NCBI RefSeq assembly: GCF_009905545.1
Contig: NZ_JAAALB010000011.1
Span: forward strand, 109,969-173,968
Direction: 5' to 3'
Length of the DNA: 64,000 bases
Origin: Cellulophaga sp. BC115SP
GTDB lineage: Bacteria > Bacteroidota > Bacteroidia > Cytophagales > Spirosomataceae
Shown here: positions 45,554 to 53,456 of the stretch, one piece after another
How the letters are laid out: each line of letters opens with the position of its first letter
Position numbering within the stretch: position 1 is the stretch's first letter
Made by a program: the position numbers and the translations under genes
The notes under the pieces: generated by a model
Database searches by the model: none
What the model saw: only the letters and a program-made list of their open reading frames with translations
What the model was told of the DNA's origin: nothing

Positions 45554-46414
45554 ATGAAATTGGACGCAAATCAGATAGATGATTGGGAATGGGAAATCAA
45601 ACCATCGGTTGGATGGTTCGATTTTAGTATCAAAAAAATATTCAATCATGCCAATTTGATTTGGAGTTTTACTAAGAGAGATTTACAAAGTAGCCATAAA
45701 CAAACCGTTTTGGGTAACTTTTGGTTAGTTTTCCAACCACTTATTACCACGATTGTTTACACCCTTGTTTTTGCTAATATCATTAAAGTTTCCACAGACG
45801 GCATGCGTCCTCTGTTGTTTTATCTGACAGGTAACATGCTATGGAGCTTTTTTGCGGATAGTATGTTCGGCTCATTATACACCTTCAGGACAAATGCCCA
45901 TATTTTATCAAAAGTTTACTTTCCCAGAATCATTTTACCGTTGAGTAGCGTATTGGTACAGGCCTACAAACTAGGTATAAATCTACTGTTCTTTATTTTA
46001 GCAGTTTTGTTTTATCAGTTTTTTACCAATTGGGAAATATCCTTTAACTATAACCTGTTGGCGATTCCGTTTCTTCTTGCATTTATGGCATTATATGCCT
46101 TGGCGCTGGGTTCGTTTTCTTTTATTCTCACCACAAAATATAAGGATTTAGAAAATATCATCCAGTTGATTATGCGACTGTACATGTTTGTAACACCTGT
46201 ATTTTATCCTGTTTCATTAGTTTCGAATGATTTATCTTGGGCCTTTTGGTTTAACCCCCTGACTGCCATTTTCGAAAGTTTCAGAGCCTGTTATTCCTCA
46301 AATGAGTTTTGGACAACTGAACTCTTGATTTCATTAGGTTCAATAGCTTTATTTAGTATTGTTGCCTTACTCATCTTCAGAAAATTTGAAAGTAAATTCA
46401 TAGAAGTACTCTAA
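45554..46414 (+). CDS. polysaccharide ABC transporter permease (Wzm/KpsM/TagG type)
   Basis: Inner-membrane half of an ABC-2 exporter that moves undecaprenyl-linked polysaccharide across the inner membrane. 286 residues with six hydrophobic segments. The N-terminal amphipathic part ends in LIWSFTKRDLQSSHKQTVLGNFW, the classic start of this family, and the centre has SKVYFPRIILPLSSVL. The start is the ATG after the repeat; the longer frame would read through the repeat. Its stop overlaps the ATPase start by one base (TAATG), which couples their translation. Confidence 0.92.
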   Translation: MKLDANQIDDWEWEIKPSVGWFDFSIKKIFNHANLIWSFTKRDLQSSHKQTVLGNFWLVFQPLITTIVYTLVFANIIKVSTDGMRPLLFYLTGNMLWSFFADSMFGSLYTFRTNAHILSKVYFPRIILPLSSVLVQAYKLGINLLFFILAVLFYQFFTNWEISFNYNLLAIPFLLAFMALYALALGSFSFILTTKYKDLENIIQLIMRLYMFVTPVFYPVSLVSNDLSWAFWFNPLTAIFESFRACYSSNEFWTTELLISLGSIALFSIVALLIFRKFESKFIEVL

Positions 46415-47637
46415 TGGCCAAACCAGTGATTGAATTTGACCAAGTTTCAAAATCATTTGAAATTGGTCAACTCGGAAGCGAAACTTTACGTCAAGACTTG
46501 ATTAAATATTGGAAAAAACTAACTCAAAAAGCTAGTTTGGATTCATCCAACCATACATTTTGGGCTTTACAGGATATATCTTTTTCGGTAAATGAAGGCG
46601 AGGTAATCGGTATTATTGGTAGAAATGGTTCGGGTAAATCCACGCTCATGAAAATCCTTTCGAGAGTCTTACTACCTACCCAAGGCCATATTCGTGGCAG
46701 AGGAAAAATATCAAGTATTTTGGAAGTTGGAACGGGATTTCATGGAGAGCTTACTGGACTGGAAAATATATATCTCAACGCTCAGATTTTGGGTATGAAA
46801 AAGCATGAAGTAAACCAAAAGCTCGATGAAATCATCTCATTTTCTGGAATAGAAGACTTTATCAATACACCCGTAAAGCGTTATTCTAGTGGGATGTATG
46901 TAAGATTAGCATTTTCGGTAGCAGCACATCTTGATGCAGATATATTGATTTTAGATGAAGTATTAGCGGTAGGCGACGCAGATTTTCAGAAAAAATGCCT
47001 GATTAAAATGCGGGAATTAGCCTCCTCACAAGGAAAAACCACCCTCATTATCAGTCATGATATGCAAGCTTTGAGACAGCTTTGTAACCAAATTGTTTAT
47101 TTGGAAAACGGTAAACTCAAAGAGTTTGGAGCTCCTACTCCAACCATTGCAAAATATCTTTATCAGGAAAAAATAGAGTTTTTAGACCAAGATTACGCTT
47201 CGCCTGATACAGCGCCAGGAAATCAGTACTTGAGAGTCAAGCGGGTATCAATAACACCTTCTGAAAGAGTAAACCAAATTATTTATCGAAACTCTGTACT
47301 ACGTTTTGAGTTAGAATATTGGAATCTCGTACCAGAGATTCAAATTATGGTGAGATTGTTTGTCTTTAGCTTTTCAGGCGAGTGTCTGATTCAGATTGAT
47401 ACTCCAATGAAAAATTTAGGGCAGCAAAATCTCCATAAAGTTTCGGGAGAAATCCCAAGCAATTATTTAGGGGCTGGCTCATATTATTTCTCAGTATATT
47501 TCTTGGATGCATCCGACAAAAAAGTGCTGGGCTTTGACACCTGTTTATCAATTGACTTAGCCAGTGATTTATCAAATATCTTAGGAGATATGCCTCAGGC
47601 ATACGTATCCTCCATTTTAAAACTTCAACATTATTAA
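46414..47637 (+). CDS. polysaccharide ABC transporter ATPase with C-terminal carbohydrate-binding domain (Wzt type)
   Basis: ATPase partner of the permease. Walker A is GRNGSGKST at 69-77, the signature YSSGMYVRLAF and Walker B ADILILDEVLAVGD follow, and the H-loop is IISHD. The N-terminal 45 residues are the extension typical of KpsT/TagH-like proteins. After residue 250 there is a beta-sandwich (about 265-405), as in the Wzt C-terminal domain that recognises the non-reducing end of O-polysaccharide. The export system thus probably needs a terminal modification on its glycan. Cotranscribed with the permease by overlap. Confidence 0.92.
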   Translation: MAKPVIEFDQVSKSFEIGQLGSETLRQDLIKYWKKLTQKASLDSSNHTFWALQDISFSVNEGEVIGIIGRNGSGKSTLMKILSRVLLPTQGHIRGRGKISSILEVGTGFHGELTGLENIYLNAQILGMKKHEVNQKLDEIISFSGIEDFINTPVKRYSSGMYVRLAFSVAAHLDADILILDEVLAVGDADFQKKCLIKMRELASSQGKTTLIISHDMQALRQLCNQIVYLENGKLKEFGAPTPTIAKYLYQEKIEFLDQDYASPDTAPGNQYLRVKRVSITPSERVNQIIYRNSVLRFELEYWNLVPEIQIMVRLFVFSFSGECLIQIDTPMKNLGQQNLHKVSGEIPSNYLGAGSYYFSVYFLDASDKKVLGFDTCLSIDLASDLSNILGDMPQAYVSSILKLQHY

Positions 47638-47758
47638 ATCTTATTCCAAAGTATTTGTACGAAATAGGAAGTAATAGCATTTGGGTTAAAAATGACATCT
47701 CGATTTTGAACTACAATTCATTAATTCTTTTTGTACAAATACCTTTAACCACATTGTT

Positions 47759-49033
47759 ATGAGTAAAACCGCTTATTCTCCACGAAAAATCCATCACTGT
47801 AGGTTGGAGGAAGGTATTCCTCCTCTCCCAACTGGAGAAGCAGCCTATTATCTTTTCTGGTTTAATAATATACCAATGGGGCATCTTTGGCTAGACAGCG
47901 TCCATCCAAAAGACCTTACAGAATGGGAAACGTTCATCTTAAATGCCTTAAAAAAAGCTTTTTCATATTATTTTAAGCCACTTACTGCGTTAGAAAGTCA
48001 AGAGCTATTGCACGCCTTTAAACATAACCCATCCTATTTAAATGGGCGTTTTTCAAGTAATTATAAAAAGGTATTCCAAAGCTCGATTTCGACTGAACTA
48101 CCAAGTATATCTGTCGTTATTTGTACTAGGAATAGAACATCCGCCCTCAAAGAATGCCTTTCAAGGCTATTGCTTTCTACTGAACAAAACTTTGAGATCG
48201 TAGTGGTGGATAATGCTCCTTCTGATAATGGAACTGCGGAATTAATTAAAAATGAATTCCCTTCCGTAAATTATGTTTTGGAACCACGTAAGGGCTTAGA
48301 TATTGCCCGCAATACAGGAGCGATGACCGCAACAGGGGAAATTCTTGCATACACAGACGATGATGTGATTGTTACTCCAGAATGGGTTTCTCAAATTAGA
48401 CGAAGCTTTGCCGATCCACAAACTATGTCAGTGACGGGGTTAGTAATACCCTATCAATTAGAAACAGAAGCTCAATGTTTTTTTGAAAGATTTTGGGGAT
48501 TCAACAAAGGACATCAGCCTCTCGTTTTTGATAAAGACTATTTTGAAAAACACCTTCCTGTTGGCGTTCCTGCTTGGGATGTAGGCGCAGGGGCAAATAT
48601 GGCTTTTAGAAAAACTGTATTTGAAAAAGTAGGTTATTTTGATGAAAGACTAGATGTTGGCGCCTCTGGCTGTAGTGGTGACTCAGAGTATTGGTATCGT
48701 ATTATGGCAGAAGGATACACCTGTAGATACTTTCCACATATCTACGTTTATCATCAACATCGTGAGTCTTGGGAAGACCTCAAGAAACAAATACATGCTT
48801 ATATGAAAGGAAATGTAAGTTCAGTATTGGTGCAATATCAAAAATACGGTCATAAAGGAGAACTTTACAGACTCAGGAAAAGCTTGCCTATATACTATCT
48901 CAAACGCATAAAATATGCAATTTTACATCCCAAATCTAAGCATAACAAATTCATTTTTGAAGAAATAAAGGGTTGTTTTTCTGGTTGGAGATTTTACCTA
49001 AAACATAAATATTCAGCCTGCTACCCAGTATAA
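47759..49033 (+). CDS. GT2 glycosyltransferase
   Basis: A 424-residue cytoplasmic or membrane-associated sugar transferase with a GT-A fold from about residue 115 onward: SISVVICTRNRTSALKECL, then NFEIVVVDNAP and the metal/nucleotide-binding YTDDDVIVTPEW (DDD at about 199-201). The acceptor part has WDVGAGANMAFRK and GDSEYWYR. About 115 residues precede the GT domain and are not recognised. It lies 121 bp after the ATPase on the same strand, so it builds or finishes the exported glycan. Donor and acceptor are unknown. Confidence 0.88.
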   Translation: MSKTAYSPRKIHHCRLEEGIPPLPTGEAAYYLFWFNNIPMGHLWLDSVHPKDLTEWETFILNALKKAFSYYFKPLTALESQELLHAFKHNPSYLNGRFSSNYKKVFQSSISTELPSISVVICTRNRTSALKECLSRLLLSTEQNFEIVVVDNAPSDNGTAELIKNEFPSVNYVLEPRKGLDIARNTGAMTATGEILAYTDDDVIVTPEWVSQIRRSFADPQTMSVTGLVIPYQLETEAQCFFERFWGFNKGHQPLVFDKDYFEKHLPVGVPAWDVGAGANMAFRKTVFEKVGYFDERLDVGASGCSGDSEYWYRIMAEGYTCRYFPHIYVYHQHRESWEDLKKQIHAYMKGNVSSVLVQYQKYGHKGELYRLRKSLPIYYLKRIKYAILHPKSKHNKFIFEEIKGCFSGWRFYLKHKYSACYPV

Positions 49034-49168
49034 TAGACACCCATTTTCTACACAAAAATTAAAAGAATTATCCCAACTCTTCTTGCTAGCTAGACAATCA
49101 TATAAATATCGGCAACTCCTAGTTGCCCAGTTTCCTTATTGTTTAAAATCATTGTATTACTTTATAAT

Positions 49169-50161
49169 ATGTCTCTTTCCAAACCAAGAACTCCTGATAA
49201 ACCTCCTAAAATCGAGGCACTCAGTGACCCCGATAGGCCACTGATATCGGTCATGATACCTGCTTATAACTGTTTTGCTTATGTCGAACAAACCTTAATG
49301 AGTGTCTTAAATCAAATCGAAGATTTCTCTATTTTTCAAATCGAGATTATCGATGACCATAGCACCGATGGAGATTTAAGTAGTATTGCAGAAAAATATA
49401 GTCATTTGAATATCGGCTACTTTAGGCAAGAAATAAATGTAGGCAGCTTGAGAAACTTTGAGACCTGTATCAACCGAGCTAAAGGTCATTGGATTCATAT
49501 ATTACACGGTGATGATATGGTAAAAGAGGGATTTTACCAAGAGATTTTTAACCTAATAAAGGCATTTCCGAATGTAGGAGCGGTATTTACGGATTATATC
49601 TACATGAATGAAAACAATGAGGAATTGTATGCGCTACCTCCTTTGCATCATGAATCAGGAATTCTTGATAATTGGTTTGAAAGAATTTCAAAAGGTCAGC
49701 GAGTACAGCCCCCAGCTATTGTTGTAAAACGTTCCGTTTATGAAGAAATGGGGAGTTTCTTTGGGGTTCATTATGGCGAAGACTGGGAAATGTGGGTGAG
49801 AATTGCCTCCAAATATGACTTTGCTTATACGCCAAAATACCTCGCTCTTTACAGATTGCATCAAAACAATATTACAAGTCGCTCATTTTTATCTAATGAC
49901 GATATCAAGAGCATTATTAAAGTTATTGATATTATTCAGCACTATTTGCCAAAAGAAAAAAGAAAGGAATTAAAACGAGAATCCTTGAAGAATTTCTCAC
50001 AATATTTTGCCAAAATTTCTGATAAAATCTATCACGACTATCAAAATCCACGTGCTGCGCACAAACATGCTTGGCAAAGTTTTTTAATGCATCAAAATAA
50101 TGTTACACTAAAATACTTTATTAAAAACACCATAAAACGATTAATTAGATATAGAGTTTAG
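49169..50161 (+). CDS. GT2 glycosyltransferase
   Basis: A 330-residue GT-A enzyme: LISVMIPAYNCFAYVEQTLMSVL, IEIIDDHSTDG, then the nucleotide-sugar motif HGDDMVKEGF (GDD at about 112-114) and GEDWEMWVRIASKYDFAY. The C-terminal 80 residues are helical and basic, as in enzymes that bind membranes. The start is the ATG at 49169; a TTG ten codons earlier adds only hydrophobic residues. Last gene of the export cluster, 136 bp after the other transferase. Confidence 0.88.
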   Translation: MSLSKPRTPDKPPKIEALSDPDRPLISVMIPAYNCFAYVEQTLMSVLNQIEDFSIFQIEIIDDHSTDGDLSSIAEKYSHLNIGYFRQEINVGSLRNFETCINRAKGHWIHILHGDDMVKEGFYQEIFNLIKAFPNVGAVFTDYIYMNENNEELYALPPLHHESGILDNWFERISKGQRVQPPAIVVKRSVYEEMGSFFGVHYGEDWEMWVRIASKYDFAYTPKYLALYRLHQNNITSRSFLSNDDIKSIIKVIDIIQHYLPKEKRKELKRESLKNFSQYFAKISDKIYHDYQNPRAAHKHAWQSFLMHQNNVTLKYFIKNTIKRLIRYRV

Positions 50162-50169
50162 CTGTAGAA

Positions 50170-50310
50170 GTTAGTGGGCAAAATTAAAATAATTTTGCTC
50201 GCTTTAAGCTCTAGGCTTTACGCAGTAGGCTAAAAGTTAAATAGCATTTCTCATGAAGTAATAGAAACTTTTTACCTAATGCCTTACAGCTTACTACATA
50301 AAGCGTATTA
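50170..50310 (-). repeat. three-hairpin dispersed repeat, copy 3 (inverted)
   Basis: The reverse complement aligns with copy 1 at high identity: TTTCTATTACTTCATGAGAAAT is shared almost unchanged. The hairpin GGGCAAAATTA / TAATTTTGCTC (50176-50200) has paired changes relative to copy 1. The first small hairpin of copy 1 is missing. Together with copy 2 it brackets the export cluster. Confidence 0.85.
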
Positions 50311-50384
50311 AACAATAATCAACTGTCCTTCTCAATTTAGTGATTGAAGGAATTAGTGATTATGTTAAAATTTATATACCAGCG

Positions 50385-50519
50385 GTAGAGAGGTAATGAT
50401 TACGTCTTGAGCTAAGTCAAATCTAGCATTGTAGCATCAAAAAAGGGGGCGAAAAACAATTTCCACCCCCTTTTCTGGTATAATGTTGGAGTACCCTAAA
50501 TCAATATTTCAGGATGACT
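50385..50519 (+). repeat. terminator-linked repeat, copy 2
   Basis: Homologous to 29587-29725: starts GTAGAGA, has AATGATT, ATCTAGCAT at 50421-50429, a terminator in the centre and GGATGACT at the end. It finishes 16 bp from the stop of the second fucosidase. Confidence 0.6.
50441..50474. terminator. terminator after the second fucosidase gene
   Basis: AAAAGGGGG / CCCCCTTTT with a 16-base loop; on the minus strand it is followed by CCCCCTTTTTT. It serves the fucosidase gene and perhaps also the convergent transferase gene. Confidence 0.8.
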
Positions 50520-50535
50520 CACGTCTATCTAATTC

Positions 50536-51981
50536 TTATTTATTAGTTACCTTAAATACCCAAGCTGGTTGCGAAGCGAAGGCAGTACGAACTTTTTCTG
50601 GAATTGTTACCTCAATGCCACTAGCAGTGACTTTATATTTCAATGGTTTTACCTCTCCTACCAAAGTTATTACTGTTGACTTTTCTGCTTTTTTCCAAGG
50701 TAAAACCACCGTTGCAGGAACAGTTTCTCCTTCTTTAGCCAAATAAGTCAAATACGTCGATTTTTCTTTTCCAGTAAATGCCCATTGTCCTTCACGGTAT
50801 GGTGCTACAGGTTTGGTACCATAAATTGACTCGCCATTTACCGAAACCCATTTACCCATTTCTTCCATACGTTGATAGGCTTCGTTATGCCATTCGCCAT
50901 CTGGTCCTGGGGCTACATTCAACAACAAGTTACCATTTTTAGCAACGATGTCGACCAACATGTGAATGATTTCACGAAGTGATTTGTACTTATCATTAGG
51001 CACATACGACCAGCTTGTACCCATAGTTGTACAAGTCTCCCAAGGAATCGGCATGTAATGGTCAGGAATAGACTGCTCTGGTGTTACATAGTTTTCAAAT
51101 TCACCTGTTACAGTACGATCCACTACCAAAAGACCTGGTTGATTCTTACGACCCATAGCAGCAATTTTTGCCATGTCAATATCTTGGTCATAAGGAATCG
51201 TTTTTTGCCAGCTGATATTTGGGTCGATAGTCGAGAACGGGCGTACCCAACCACCATCTAACCAAAGAATATCCATTTTACCATATTGGGTCATCAACTC
51301 CTCAATTTGGTTGTAGGTAAAGTCCTTAAACTCTTGCCATTTTTGAGGATATTTTTTAGGGTCATAGTTGACATTGCGGTCTTTGGGTGGAAAATATGAC
51401 CACCAGTATGAAGGCGTATTCCAGTCAGGCTTTGAGAAATAAGCCCCAACCATAAAGTCCTTTTTACGGAATGCGTCAAAAACCTCCTTGGCAATGTTGC
51501 TACGTGGATTGCTAGAGAAAGGCGTTTTTGGGTCTGTAACTTTGTAGTTGGTATATTTTGAATCAAACATACAAAAACCATCATGGTGCTTTGTAGTAAA
51601 AACTACATACTTCATCCCAGCCTTTTGAGCAGCATCAGCCCACTTTTCTGGTGCAAATTTTACGGGGTTAAAAGTAGTTTGAAGGTTTTCATAAGCTTTT
51701 TTGTACTCAAAATAATTCGCAGAAGACGCACCTCTACGCTCGCACCAACCCTCGTCTTCAGGACATAATGACCAAGACTCAACGATACCCCATTCGCTAT
51801 AGGTACCCCAGTGCATCAACAAACCAAATTTGATGTCTTGCCAGTTGTCTAATTTCTTTTTTACCAACTCGTCCTTCGGCCACACATACTTGCTATGGTC
51901 TTGTTCTGAGTGTTGTTGGGCGGATGTACCAAAACTGAGTACACTTGCTGCTAATCCAGCCAATATTAATGATTTTTTCAT
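50536..51981 (-). CDS. alpha-L-fucosidase, GH29 (second type)
   Basis: Exported GH29 enzyme of 481 residues (signal peptide to about residue 21). Markers: FGLLMHWGTYSEWG at 52-65, TKHHDGFCMFDSKYTNY at 130-146, the nucleophile D242 in DILWLDGGW, and NLLLNVAPGPDG near 355-366. The C-terminal 100 residues are a small beta domain. It differs clearly from the GH29 at 27.4 kb and is likely closer to the broad-specificity subfamily. It lies last in the minus-strand row after SusCD, the FG-GAP protein and the haloperoxidase-like protein, so it probably acts on the same glycan. Confidence 0.92.
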   Translation of the reverse strand: MKKSLILAGLAASVLSFGTSAQQHSEQDHSKYVWPKDELVKKKLDNWQDIKFGLLMHWGTYSEWGIVESWSLCPEDEGWCERRGASSANYFEYKKAYENLQTTFNPVKFAPEKWADAAQKAGMKYVVFTTKHHDGFCMFDSKYTNYKVTDPKTPFSSNPRSNIAKEVFDAFRKKDFMVGAYFSKPDWNTPSYWWSYFPPKDRNVNYDPKKYPQKWQEFKDFTYNQIEELMTQYGKMDILWLDGGWVRPFSTIDPNISWQKTIPYDQDIDMAKIAAMGRKNQPGLLVVDRTVTGEFENYVTPEQSIPDHYMPIPWETCTTMGTSWSYVPNDKYKSLREIIHMLVDIVAKNGNLLLNVAPGPDGEWHNEAYQRMEEMGKWVSVNGESIYGTKPVAPYREGQWAFTGKEKSTYLTYLAKEGETVPATVVLPWKKAEKSTVITLVGEVKPLKYKVTASGIEVTIPEKVRTAFASQPAWVFKVTNK

Positions 51982-52068
51982 TGGGTGTTTTGATATGCCA
52001 GAATGCCTCTCATTAAGCTCTAGCTATTAAATTTGAAAATGGGTGATGGTACCAAAAAATTGATCCTA

Positions 52069-53397
52069 TTACTTTAATGCTAATTTCTTCAAAATATACT
52101 CACCTATATTCTCTCCTTGTTTACCACCATCCTCAATAGAATCTCGAAAATGGATTCCCCCATAGAGTCTGGAAATAGCCGCTTCTTGTGCCGCATGTTT
52201 AAAGGATTTGAACTTGCGTGCAGGAACACCAAATTCTACCTCCACAACATCAGTATAAGCAAAATTCTCTCCCACTAATGCCGTTAATACAGTCGCGACA
52301 GAGGCTGAAACAACACTATGTCCACTTGTATATTCAGGAAATGGTGGCGTTTGTAGCACGGCTCTCCATGCTGGATCTATCCACTGGTTGATCACCGTTT
52401 CGGGTCTAATTCGGTTGCTTCTATATTTCTCATCCCAACAAGAAATAAAGGCGTCGGCCATTGTCATGGCTACAAGTGCGTGCGTACGAATTGTATTATT
52501 TAGGTCTAACTTTTTTTGGTTACAGGCAATGCCAGTAATACCCATCCAATGTCCTCCAGGAGATATTTTTTTGGTTCCAAAACTAATATGTCCTTTTTGG
52601 TTTAGAAAAAAAGGATTACAATCCCAGAAATTTGCAATATGTAATTGGTCTTTTGTCAGGTTTCGCGAAGCCTCATATACTTCTTTAGTAAGAGCGTAAA
52701 ACTCACTCTTTGGATCTGCACTGTAAACTACAGGAGGGTTGGGTTTAAATTGACCAGCACTATCGAGTACAAAAGGACGAAGCATTCGCCAATGAGGCTC
52801 ATACGCTTCTGTATAGGCTGGCGGGGTCGGTTGCCAGTATCCTGGTTTATTGATTGGTGTATACCTTAGGTATCCACTTGTTTTTACATAACCATCTTTT
52901 AGCGCATATTTAACAAATCTTTTTACTACGCTATCAGCCAATATTTTAGATTCAGCAAACGCTTTTGGAGATAATTGAAGCTGTGCCTTTTGGATTAATT
53001 CTAACTTAGGTTTTTCTAGCAAATACCCAGATGGCAATAGCTCTTCTCCCATTCTTAATAAAGTATATATTGAGGCAAAGTCTGCAACAACCGATTCTCC
53101 TATCGTCAAATCTCTAAGCTGAGGATACTGTCTCAATTGTGAGAGAACTTGATTGGCTGAGGCATTATGCTCACATAATGCATTTACTTGCCACGCTGCC
53201 AAAGTAGTGTAAGCATAGTATCTGGCGGCAGCACAAGGGCCAGTAACATCCTCGACCATGACATCAGTTATTTTCTTTAGGGATTTAACATAGTCCTCCG
53301 TGGGTAATATTGAATTGGCTTTAGGCTTTGGTTGCGCCATAACTTGTAAAGCCAAGAGTGCCATAACAAAAAATAAAATAATACGGGAAATATTCAT
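52069..53397 (-). CDS. vanadium-dependent haloperoxidase/PAP2-type protein
   Basis: Exported (signal peptide to about residue 21). It has all three parts of the PAP2/vanadium-haloperoxidase site: K324-x6-R331-P332, SGH at 358-360 and S409-R410-x5-H416. Such proteins act as phosphatases or, with vanadate, as haloperoxidases; sequence alone does not settle it. Length of 442 residues and lack of membrane helices favour the soluble haloperoxidase-like group. It lies 59 bp after the FG-GAP/UnbV gene. That pairing next to susCD genes is often seen in Cytophagia, which suggests a shared but unknown role in glycan use. Confidence 0.85.
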   Translation of the reverse strand: MNISRIILFFVMALLALQVMAQPKPKANSILPTEDYVKSLKKITDVMVEDVTGPCAAARYYAYTTLAAWQVNALCEHNASANQVLSQLRQYPQLRDLTIGESVVADFASIYTLLRMGEELLPSGYLLEKPKLELIQKAQLQLSPKAFAESKILADSVVKRFVKYALKDGYVKTSGYLRYTPINKPGYWQPTPPAYTEAYEPHWRMLRPFVLDSAGQFKPNPPVVYSADPKSEFYALTKEVYEASRNLTKDQLHIANFWDCNPFFLNQKGHISFGTKKISPGGHWMGITGIACNQKKLDLNNTIRTHALVAMTMADAFISCWDEKYRSNRIRPETVINQWIDPAWRAVLQTPPFPEYTSGHSVVSASVATVLTALVGENFAYTDVVEVEFGVPARKFKSFKHAAQEAAISRLYGGIHFRDSIEDGGKQGENIGEYILKKLALK

Positions 53398-53456
53398 AAT
53401 GGAAAGTATTTACAATCATCCATACTCAAATACATGTAAATGGAGATGTTTGAGTT

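Larger units (their letters stand above)
50162..50535. other. intergenic region with two repeats between convergent genes
   Basis: 374 bp fully accounted for by repeats: copy 3 of the three-hairpin element on the left and copy 2 of the terminator-linked repeat on the right. No coding region. Confidence 0.6.

Noticed and set aside
20122..50310. CRISPR array made from the dispersed repeats
   Set aside because: The copies are tens of kilobases or several kilobases apart, not regularly spaced, and no cas gene is present.
27435..51981. One fucose-use locus containing both GH29 genes
   Set aside because: They are 23 kb apart with unrelated genes between, on opposite strands, and clearly differ in sequence.
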